Of a stretch of DNA of 7,569 bases, positions 1 through 7,053 are shown piece by piece. The stretch is from assembly GCA_043779285.1 (NCBI GenBank), contig JAYWEL010000230.1:1-7569 (forward strand), written 5' to 3'. A model generated the notes under the pieces. The model did no database searches. It worked only from the letters and a program-made list of their open reading frames with translations, and was not told the DNA's origin. The position numbers were made by a program, and so were the translations under genes. This stretch comes from MGR-bin208 sp043779285 (GTDB lineage: Bacteria; Bacteroidota; Bacteroidia; Chitinophagales; Chitinophagaceae). Each line of letters starts with the position of its first letter. The stretch's first letter is position 1.

Positions 1-1370
1 TCCGGCATGTTGGCATCATTGACCAACATTGAACTTCCACTTCCGCCATTTGATCCGTAGCTTCTGGCATTTACTACGGTAAGGTCATTACTGTTCCAAT
101 CATTATGATCAATCATTTTCCAACCTCCGGTAGCAAATGTGGTTAATCCTACAAAAAGATTGGTTGAGGCAAGACCCATGGCATAATTAGGAAATACATT
201 TGGTGGGTTCCATCCTGCACCGGTGGCTCCACCAACAAAGCCCATTCTTCCAGCTCTTATATCATATTTTGCCCCGGTTCTGTCCAAAGATATTCTGTAA
301 ACACCAGCCGTACTTACACTGAAATTTGGACCATTCTGTACAAGATTACCACCCGATCCACCATAGTTAATGTCCCAAGATCTGTCTTGTGTAATTTTAA
401 ATTCTACATTGGCCGGCAGAAATATATACATGTAATAAAGTTTATTCAATGCCCCCGATCTTGTATCTCTTATAAACTCAGGTGCGTTCCCGGGATTCCA
501 GTCGGATCCGTTTCCAGTTGCTGATTGATAACCACCCGGCATATAAAATCGTAGTAATGGCAAATATGTTTGTATGGTTACAGAAACTGCATTTGAATAA
601 GAAATTGCTCCCTGTGCTGTTTGTGCTTTTATGCGGTATTCAATTTTTCCCACATTCCCACCGGGTACTTTTTTATTTAATGCCGTTTCATTCATTTCAC
701 CCTGATTCAAACCTTTGGTTAAAATATTTGCTCCAACTGGAAAATCTAACGGGGCTGCAAAATTCTTTCCGGCAGAATCATACTGCAAGGTATATGTTAT
801 GTTTCCGGTATAGCCGTTGAATGATCTTGACCATGAAAATGTATTGGAAAGTTGTGTTGCTGTATTTAAAGCAACGGTTATAGAAGTATTACTTGTAGTT
901 AATACAGAAGGATCGTTATACGGCGTAACTTTTATTTTTACCCCATTAGAAGTATACCGTTCATTATTATTTCCATAAGAAGATATTACCCGAACATCCA
1001 GATCGTATGCAACGCCCAATGAAAAACCATAATTAAGTAACATGTCATTTACTTCTTTTCCGGTCAGTGAAATTGATAAATTACCAATGACAGTCCTTGT
1101 TGATGCTTTACTGAAATTTCTGCCTGCAGAATCAATTTCAAGGATATATTTAAAAGTGCCGGGGTCTGAAGCATAGTTTGGTGTGTTCCAGGTAAAGCTA
1201 ATTACATTGCTGATAGAGTCTGCAGGCGTTGGAGCAATAGCTGCTTTTGATGCAGTCAATAATACCACATCGCCAAATTTATAAGAAGGCAACTCATTCA
1301 CCTTGGTACAGGCTATAAAAACAAACATGAATGTAAAAGCCGAAACAAGAATTTTTAAAGTATTTTTCAT
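1..1370 (-). CDS. SusE/SusF-like outer-membrane lipoprotein, C-terminus beyond window
   Basis: The open frame runs from ATG at 1370 to the left edge without a stop, giving 456 visible residues. The start MKNTLKILV leads a hydrophobic stretch ending in a lipobox (FIAC, Cys21), so it is a lipoprotein, probably surface-exposed. Two SusE-type Ig-like domains follow, at about 25-150 and 150-270. Each carries the same motif 118 residues apart: DSAGRNF at 80-86 and DSAGKNF at 198-204. From about 275 come SusE/SusF C-terminal glycan-binding-like modules. One has W291 (DWNPG) and W332 (SWDINYGG); a second starts near 377 (GFVGGATGAGWNPP, W387) and is cut by the edge. In the family such modules bind polysaccharide at the surface and assist SusC/SusD; they are not enzymes. 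It is the fourth gene of the operon, 25 bases after the short SusE-like gene. The family call is firm; the ligand is unknown. Confidence 0.87.
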   Translation of the reverse strand, partial: MKNTLKILVSAFTFMFVFIACTKVNELPSYKFGDVVLLTASKAAIAPTPADSISNVISFTWNTPNYASDPGTFKYILEIDSAGRNFSKASTRTVIGNLSISLTGKEVNDMLLNYGFSLGVAYDLDVRVISSYGNNNERYTSNGVKIKVTPYNDPSVLTTSNTSITVALNTATQLSNTFSWSRSFNGYTGNITYTLQYDSAGKNFAAPLDFPVGANILTKGLNQGEMNETALNKKVPGGNVGKIEYRIKAQTAQGAISYSNAVSVTIQTYLPLLRFYMPGGYQSATGNGSDWNPGNAPEFIRDTRSGALNKLYYMYIFLPANVEFKITQDRSWDINYGGSGGNLVQNGPNFSVSTAGVYRISLDRTGAKYDIRAGRMGFVGGATGAGWNPPNVFPNYAMGLASTNLFVGLTTFATGGWKMIDHNDWNSNDLTVVNARSYGSNGGSGSSMLVNDANMP

Positions 1371-1395
1371 TGTATATCTTTTTATAGTACTGCAA

Positions 1396-2229
1396 TTAAA
1401 GTTTCGTAATCGTGTATTTACCTGTTTTGAAGCTTACAATAATCTTGTAATTACCTGCTACAGCCGGCGATTTTAAATCACCCCCTTCAGGCTTAAAATC
1501 GTCTCCATTCACATTATTTGCCAGCCCCGCACCTATAAACCCATATTTATTGGACCAGTTACCATAAACCGGAACAAAAAGAAAAGCATCATTTGCTTTC
1601 AAGGCTATGCTGGCCAATTCAAATTCGGATGTTGATATTTTTGTAAATCGTTGACTGGCCAATTCAGGATCGCCACCACCCATCCAGCTTGCAGGTGTAG
1701 CTCCCCCGGTTATAAACAATTTTGCCGGTACAGGATAAACTACATCCAGATACGGAGTCATGACAATTTTTATAACATTAGAATATAGAGGCACACTTCC
1801 ATTAATCAGATTGGCTTTTACCCTGATTTCAATATTATGTGACTTATTTTCAACCTTATCCATAGCCAATAAAGCCGTATTCACCTCAGCCACTGTCATA
1901 GAAACAGTCAGGTCTTTCGCTATTGCTCTTTCAAATTTTTTAGGACTGGTAAAATTGGCTCCTGTAGTATCAAATTGCAAAATGTACGTCACATCCTGGG
2001 AACTTACACCTGTCGTAAACCGATATCCCGGATTTGTCCAATTAAATTTCAGTGCCAGATTGTTTTTATTCGCAATATTCAAAACAAATGGCGTAGAGTA
2101 AGATGCTATAAGTACAGGGGCAGTTCCTCCCTCATAATAAATCTTGTTTTCATCCTTTTTACAGGATATGAAAGCCATAACAAGCAAGATGGAACTGAAC
2201 AAAAGTTTTATAATATTTTTCATATTCAT
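1396..2229 (-). CDS. Short SusE-like outer-membrane lipoprotein
   Basis: This complete 277-residue protein has a lipoprotein signal ending FISC (Cys23). The following residues KKDEN fit the Bacteroidota lipoprotein surface-export pattern (Lys at +3, Asp and Glu at +4 and +5), so display on the cell surface is likely. Residues about 36-160 form one SusE-type Ig-like domain, with LQFDTTGANF at 84-93 matching the repeated motif of the downstream lipoprotein. Residues about 168-277 form one C-terminal SusE/F-type module, from KLFITGG at 170-176 to GKYTITKL at the end. W182 and W225 are candidate glycan-stacking residues. At 277 residues it is clearly shorter than Bacteroides thetaiotaomicron SusE (about 387), because it has one binding-like module rather than two. 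The start could be Met1 (2229) or Met3 (2223); neither has a Shine-Dalgarno sequence. It lies 18 bases after susD. Ligand unknown. Confidence 0.88.
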   Translation of the reverse strand: MNMKNIIKLLFSSILLVMAFISCKKDENKIYYEGGTAPVLIASYSTPFVLNIANKNNLALKFNWTNPGYRFTTGVSSQDVTYILQFDTTGANFTSPKKFERAIAKDLTVSMTVAEVNTALLAMDKVENKSHNIEIRVKANLINGSVPLYSNVIKIVMTPYLDVVYPVPAKLFITGGATPASWMGGGDPELASQRFTKISTSEFELASIALKANDAFLFVPVYGNWSNKYGFIGAGLANNVNGDDFKPEGGDLKSPAVAGNYKIIVSFKTGKYTITKL

Positions 2230-2247
2230 ATTATTTAATTTTTAAGA

Positions 2248-3876
2248 TTAGTAACCGGGGTTTTGTGTCAGTTTAGGGTTTGCTGTTCGGTTGGTTGCCG
2301 GTATCGGAAAAATATTATACTTGCTGTCTACAGCAGTACCAGATGCTATACCACCTTTCCATGGCCACAAATAATTGCCTGTAGTTAATAAACCGTACCG
2401 AATTAAATCAGTTCTTCTGTGTCCTTCCCAATATAATTCCCGAGCTCTTTCGTCTAAAACAAATTGAAGTGTTAATTGACCCGAAGTTATATTTCCTGAT
2501 GTATTTCCATATGCCCTTCCTCTTAAAAGATTCATATAGCTAACAGCTGTTGCTGCATCTCCACCGGTGCCGCCCCGTAAAACAGCTTCTGCATATATCA
2601 AATACATCTCAGATAAACGAAAAATGGGGAAATCTATATCGGAAAAAAACCGTACAACATCAGAAACAGGATTACCATCTGAACGAATATTCCTATACTT
2701 GATAACATGCAACCCATTACCGAAATCACTAATAGATGGAATATCAATTTGGGCAGGACTGGTTCCAAAAACTGAAGTAGTGAACATGGCTCTTCTATCT
2801 GTTCCTCCAGTTAAATCGGTAAACTTATCAGCGAACCCTTTTGTAGCCCTGTAACCAAACCATCCTTCGTTTGAGCCAAATTCACTAAAATCTGCACCAG
2901 CGGCAGCATGTATGAAAAAAGTAGTATTACCAAAAGACCTTGTACGGGCACCATCACAATTTACCGCAAAGATCATTTCATTGGTTCGTTTATCATTATC
3001 GGCCATAAATAACTCCCTGTAGTTACTGTGCAGTGAATAACCTCCTGCAATTACTTTCCTGGCGTATGTAATTGCTTCTGTATTTTTTGCTGCACCAGTA
3101 TACGTTTGTGCATTCAGGTAAAGCCTTGCAAGCAAAGCCCATGCAGCACCCTGATCTACCCGGCCATATTCAATTGTTTTTACCGGCGCCAGTTCGGTTT
3201 CGATTGCCTTCAATTCCGATTCGATATAGGTAAATAATTCTGCTTTGTTTTTCTCTCCCGGCAAAGTTGTGCCTACCAGGTTTGTTTCATCAATAAACGT
3301 GGATTTCCCAAAAATATCCATCATTACCCAATAATTAAACGCCCGGAGAAACCTGACTTCAGCTCTTGTCTTTTTGATTGATGTGGCATCGGCTCCGCTA
3401 ATATTGCGGGATGCCAGTTTTTCATCTGTAGATTCTCTTAAATACTCATTGGCAATCATTACATTATAAATTGGCCTTGCATACATTCCTTTCAAAAACG
3501 GATCATCACTTGACCATTTAAGATTGTGAAAATCCTGAATAGTCTGGTCATTCCAGGCTACAACGGCTTCATCGGTTGGCAGTTCCTGACAGTTGAAAAA
3601 TCCACGGATAAACGGAGACTGAGATCCTTCATCCAATCCCTGGATATCGGATGCACCTGCAGGCCCGGTATTTCCAGTTGTGGCAAGCCCTCCATATACT
3701 TTTGCCAATACCGAACGATAACCCGCTACGGATGAATAGGCACTTTCGGAGGTTAAATCGTTTTGCGGAAACAGGTCTAATTTTTTTGAACAAGAAATAA
3801 CGACCAAGGTTGTAATTCCTATTAGAAATATATTTTTCATTGAACTATTTTTCATTACGCAATTATTTTTAGCCAT
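2248..3876 (-). CDS. SusD/RagB-like nutrient-binding outer-membrane lipoprotein
   Basis: SusD-type lipoproteins cap the SusC barrel and bind incoming oligosaccharide. Numbering is for the 542-residue longest frame. The lipobox is VISC at Cys29. The N-terminal SusD-like region spans about 30-230 and holds the hallmark helix RAEVRFLRAFNYWVMMDIFG (171-190). TPR-like helices continue around 243-280 (AAWALLARLYLNA at 244-256). The C-terminal RagB/SusD domain includes FRLSEMYLIYAEAVLRGG (419-436), LDERARELYWEGHRRTDLIRYG (474-495) and NIFPIPATNR (521-530), and ends TQNPGY as is usual. Start choice is open. ATG 3876 overlaps the susC stop (TAATG), which suggests translational coupling but leaves a long polar leader. 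ATG 3855, and especially ATG 3840 (MKNIFLIG, 17-residue signal), give a more normal signal peptide and match the MKN starts of the next two genes. The SusD assignment is firm; specificity is not readable. Confidence 0.96.
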   Translation of the reverse strand: MAKNNCVMKNSSMKNIFLIGITTLVVISCSKKLDLFPQNDLTSESAYSSVAGYRSVLAKVYGGLATTGNTGPAGASDIQGLDEGSQSPFIRGFFNCQELPTDEAVVAWNDQTIQDFHNLKWSSDDPFLKGMYARPIYNVMIANEYLRESTDEKLASRNISGADATSIKKTRAEVRFLRAFNYWVMMDIFGKSTFIDETNLVGTTLPGEKNKAELFTYIESELKAIETELAPVKTIEYGRVDQGAAWALLARLYLNAQTYTGAAKNTEAITYARKVIAGGYSLHSNYRELFMADNDKRTNEMIFAVNCDGARTRSFGNTTFFIHAAAGADFSEFGSNEGWFGYRATKGFADKFTDLTGGTDRRAMFTTSVFGTSPAQIDIPSISDFGNGLHVIKYRNIRSDGNPVSDVVRFFSDIDFPIFRLSEMYLIYAEAVLRGGTGGDAATAVSYMNLLRGRAYGNTSGNITSGQLTLQFVLDERARELYWEGHRRTDLIRYGLLTTGNYLWPWKGGIASGTAVDSKYNIFPIPATNRTANPKLTQNPGY

Positions 3877-6800
3877 TAAAAATCGAAATTGAATCCAATA
3901 GAGAATATCCTCGGTCTTGGATAAATATTATTATCCACACCACTATCGCCTGCATTCTCCGGATCAAGCCCTTTATATTTAGAGATCACAAAAACATTCT
4001 GAACACTTGCACTGATATTCAATCTGGCTTTATCTTTCAATACGCTGCCTACATTGTATCCCAGGTTAATATTATCCAGTCTGAAAAATGAAGCATTCTC
4101 GATATAATAATCAGACAGATACCTGTTATTGGTAAATCGGGTATCCAGATAATTTGTTGTGACATTCCGAATATAATTGATAGGGTCTTTTAAATTCCGC
4201 AACACGCCATTGTTGGAGAAATAATTGTTGTATAAATAATTGCCCAATGCGGCATGGCCAGCCAACCCAATACTAAATTCTTTATATCGTACACTTGTAT
4301 TCAGACCCAATAAAACATCGGCTGCAGGTTTTTTATATAGATAACGGTCATCATCATTCACAATACCATCCCGGTTTATGTCTTCAAACAATCCTTCGAT
4401 AGGGTTTCCCTTGCTATCATATATTTGTTTGTATAACCGATATGTAAACGGACTATATCCTACCGCATGTATTCCGATTCGGTTTCCTGTACCACCCGAT
4501 ATTCCGCTTACTTCCTGGCCTCTGAAATTTGGATCAGGGTTTTTTAATAAATTGGTGATTTCTGCCTTATTATATGTATAGTTAAATCCAAAATCCCAAG
4601 TCAGGTCATTCGTTCTAATTGGTGTAGTATTTATTGTTAATTCGATTCCTTTACTTGTGATATTTCCCACATTGGTAGTAATCTCATTTACAAAATTGGC
4701 TCCGGAAGCCACTGCTACATTTGCCAATAAGTCTTTTGTTTTTCTAAAATAATAATCAACAGAGCCTGATATCCGGTTTTTCAGGAATCCATAGTCGAAA
4801 CCGACATTGGAAGTTGTTGTTGTTTCCCATTTCAGATTGGGATCATATCCTTCCGGACGTAAATAGCTGACAAAAGAATTTCCGAATTGATATTGCGCCG
4901 TATTAGTACTTAAAGAATACCTTGGCAGGTAAGAATAGAAATCAATACCCCCCTGCTGACCGGTAACACCCCATCCTAAACGCATCTTTAAATCAGAAAC
5001 CACATTGGATGATCTGAAGAAATCCTCTTTCATTTTCCAGGCCAATGCTACTGCAGGGAAATATCCTACCCGGTCGTTAGGATTGAGTTTAGAACTTGCA
5101 TCACTACGGATAGATGCAGTTAGTAAATATTTATCCATTAAAGTGTAGTTCACCCTTCCCATATATGATTCGAGACGGAACTCGGGTCTGTCAGTTGGGA
5201 AATTTGGTTCCGATCCCTGAATGGTATCTTTTTTTCTCGGATTTGTAGGATCGGCAATTGCACGGTAACTGAATGATGGATAATTAAATACATTAGTTAA
5301 AAATGATTGATAACTATGCCCTATTAAAACATCAAATTTACTACGGAGACTTTTTAGTTCTTTGGTATAAAAAAGAGAAACATCCGCCAATGTATTTACT
5401 TTTTCCTGCTCGTAAAAAGATCGTCGCCCACCTATTTGATAATTGGTAGCTGATGCAGAATCTATATTATCAGTACCACTACCCTTGGTATTATCCAAAC
5501 CAAGATTTGCCAATACATGCAGGTCGGGTAAAAAATGTAGTTTATAATCCAATTGAATATTTCCAATAACTCTATTCACTGTTGAATGATTATCTCTTAG
5601 GTATAATAATCCTAAAGGATTTCTGGTAGACAGATTAATGGGGTTATTATCTGCTTGTAACCACTCATAATAACCTCCCCATTTTTTATTTCCGGAAAGC
5701 ACCAGTTTAGTGGGATCAAAGTTTATTGCATTTCCGATTGCTCCTTCATCTGCGAACTTGTTTTTTGTCTGGCTGGCTTTTACAGATAGATTCACGGAAA
5801 GATGATCATCGAAAAATTTGGGAGATAAGTTTAAGGATGATGATAACCGGTTAAAATTATTCGTTTTTAATGTACCATCCTGGTTGTAATACCCCAACGA
5901 TGCACGGAAGGGGATTTTTCCAAGACTACCACTTGCACTAACTGTATTGTCAAACCCAAAAGCAGACTGATAAATCTCATCCTGCCAATTGGTATTTGCC
6001 GTTCCTAAAAGATTTTTATACGTGTTAATCCCTGTTGCTGCTGCATCCGTATTAATGATATCTCTAACCTGATCAGCAGATAAAACATCTACATTTTTAC
6101 CGTTGGCAGACAATGAAAACTGGTTATTATAATTGAATCGTAATTTACCCGGATTTCCCTTTTTAGTAGTAATAATCAAAACTCCGTTCGAAGCCCTAGA
6201 ACCATACAAAGCCGCAGCTGATGCATCTTTTAATACAGATATGGATTCGATATCGTTTGGATTGATGCTGTTTAACAGATTAGCAGAACCAGAGATACCA
6301 TTTCCTTCAACTGGCACACCGTCAATTACAATCAACGGATCGTTGCCTGCATTTAGCGAAGCTCCTCCACGAATACGAATGCGGCTACCTCCACCGGCCG
6401 AACCACCTCCTGTGGTAATTTGCAATCCGGCAACCTTGCCCTGCAATAACTGTTCAGCAGATGCAATATTTCCTTTCTGAAAATCTCTGGCAGAAATACT
6501 GGTCAATGACCCGGTCAGATCACCTCGCTTTCGTGTGCCATAGGCCGTTACTACAACTTCATCTAATGTTGATGTAAAAATATTGAGTATAATACTTACC
6601 GTGGTTTTCCCTTCAATAGAAACCTCCATTGTCTCAAACCCTACCGAGCTTATCAGTAAGGCAACAGCATTTGAAGGAACTGTAATTGTAAAAGCACCAC
6701 CGGCATCTGAAACTGTTGAAGCTGTTCCGTTTTTAACCTGGATGCTGGCAGCATTCACCGGGTTTCCGGTATTGGATAAAATGTTACCAGAGATTGTTTT

Positions 6801-6878
6801 GTTTTGGGCCGAAACGGTTAATCCTATAAACAGCAAAGCAAACAATCCGAACCGTTGAATAAGTTTTTTTTGAAGCAT
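3876..6878 (-). CDS. SusC/RagA-like TonB-dependent outer-membrane transporter
   Basis: It imports oligosaccharides across the outer membrane with SusD, powered by TonB-ExbBD. From ATG 6878 it has 1000 residues, normal for the family. A signal peptide (about 1-25) ends VSAQ. A carboxypeptidase-D-like regulatory domain follows at about 28-100 (TISGNILSNTGNPVNAASI). Next come the TonB-box-like DEVVVTAYG (106-114) and a plug with LLQGKVAGLQI (145-155), DPLIVIDGVPV (180-190) and the SusC signature around 212-241 (VLKDASAAALYGSRASNGV). The remainder is beta-barrel, ending in the aromatic motif FNFDF. An acidic loop, DINRDGIVNDDD (833-844), looks like a calcium-binding loop and is common in SusC proteins. 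No STN domain is present, so FecR/ECF-sigma signalling through it is unlikely. The frame extends upstream to ATG 6938, but that adds 20 residues before the signal peptide and would run through the inverted repeat, so 6878 is preferred. Confidence 0.97.
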   Translation of the reverse strand: MLQKKLIQRFGLFALLFIGLTVSAQNKTISGNILSNTGNPVNAASIQVKNGTASTVSDAGGAFTITVPSNAVALLISSVGFETMEVSIEGKTTVSIILNIFTSTLDEVVVTAYGTRKRGDLTGSLTSISARDFQKGNIASAEQLLQGKVAGLQITTGGGSAGGGSRIRIRGGASLNAGNDPLIVIDGVPVEGNGISGSANLLNSINPNDIESISVLKDASAAALYGSRASNGVLIITTKKGNPGKLRFNYNNQFSLSANGKNVDVLSADQVRDIINTDAAATGINTYKNLLGTANTNWQDEIYQSAFGFDNTVSASGSLGKIPFRASLGYYNQDGTLKTNNFNRLSSSLNLSPKFFDDHLSVNLSVKASQTKNKFADEGAIGNAINFDPTKLVLSGNKKWGGYYEWLQADNNPINLSTRNPLGLLYLRDNHSTVNRVIGNIQLDYKLHFLPDLHVLANLGLDNTKGSGTDNIDSASATNYQIGGRRSFYEQEKVNTLADVSLFYTKELKSLRSKFDVLIGHSYQSFLTNVFNYPSFSYRAIADPTNPRKKDTIQGSEPNFPTDRPEFRLESYMGRVNYTLMDKYLLTASIRSDASSKLNPNDRVGYFPAVALAWKMKEDFFRSSNVVSDLKMRLGWGVTGQQGGIDFYSYLPRYSLSTNTAQYQFGNSFVSYLRPEGYDPNLKWETTTTSNVGFDYGFLKNRISGSVDYYFRKTKDLLANVAVASGANFVNEITTNVGNITSKGIELTINTTPIRTNDLTWDFGFNYTYNKAEITNLLKNPDPNFRGQEVSGISGGTGNRIGIHAVGYSPFTYRLYKQIYDSKGNPIEGLFEDINRDGIVNDDDRYLYKKPAADVLLGLNTSVRYKEFSIGLAGHAALGNYLYNNYFSNNGVLRNLKDPINYIRNVTTNYLDTRFTNNRYLSDYYIENASFFRLDNINLGYNVGSVLKDKARLNISASVQNVFVISKYKGLDPENAGDSGVDNNIYPRPRIFSIGFNFDF

Positions 6879-6909
6879 ATCGTTTTGATTTACAAATTGA
6901 AATATCACA

Positions 6910-6930
6910 ATAGTGTATTCTATACACAAT
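6910..6930. promoter_or_regulatory. Candidate operator: 21-base inverted repeat upstream of susC
   Basis: GTGTAT and ATACAC are perfect 6-base arms around TCT at 6913-6927. Extending outward, the next pair mismatches and the following two match, giving 9-base arms with 8 of 9 pairs. The site is 32 bases before ATG 6878. On the minus strand, TTAATTTG (6943-6936) just ahead of it resembles the Bacteroidota -7 element TAnnTTTG, but I find no matching -33 TTTG at proper spacing. The symmetry suits a dimeric winged-helix regulator such as the one encoded next door. A repressor bound here would cover the predicted transcription start. The symmetry is seen directly; the operator role is inferred. 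Confidence 0.42.
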
Positions 6931-6950
6931 GTTAACAAATTAAATTAACA

Positions 6951-6976
6951 CAAAAAAAATAAGTGCACTTAATTTG
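6951..6976 (-). repeat. AT-rich palindrome with T-run, possible weak terminator or second protein site
   Basis: TAAGTGCACTTA at 6960-6971 is a perfect 12-base palindrome. Read on the minus strand it can fold as a stem of seven pairs with one T-T mismatch and a TGCA loop, leading into a run of eight T. That is the layout of an intrinsic terminator and it lies about 80 bases past the regulator stop. However, the stem has a single G-C pair outside the loop and would be weak. A binding site is equally possible. Confidence 0.22.
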
Positions 6977-7053
6977 AAGGCTTAGTGCTGTCAAATAAAT
7001 GCCTTGGTAGTTTAGCAAGAGGCAATTTAGCAGAATTTGAACTTAGATTTTGA

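Noticed and set aside
482..820. Plus-strand open frame of 112 codons
   Set aside because: It lies antisense inside the SusE/F-like gene, whose frame is open with a clear lipoprotein signal and domain motifs. The plus-strand translation has no recognisable feature.
1760..2238. Two overlapping plus-strand frames opposite the short SusE-like gene
   Set aside because: They are antisense to a well-supported coding frame, overlap each other, and lack signal peptides, motifs or a spacer of their own.
6133..6858. Plus-strand frames of 115 and 91 codons opposite the start of susC
   Set aside because: They are antisense to the conserved plug and N-terminal domain of SusC. Their Pro-rich content is explained by the complementary Gly-rich SusC codons.
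6879..6938. Twenty-residue N-terminal extension of SusC from ATG 6938
   Set aside because: It would precede a normal signal peptide that starts at Met 6878, and it would run through the inverted repeat. The shorter start is the better explanation.
6977..7005. AAGGC/GCCTT hairpin in the regulator-susC spacer
   Set aside because: Only five pairs close a 19-base loop and no T-run follows directly. This is not convincing as a terminator.
7011..7032. TTTAGCA repeated twice, 15 bases apart
   Set aside because: A seven-base AT-rich repeat with only two copies can easily arise by chance, and it is far from the susC promoter region.
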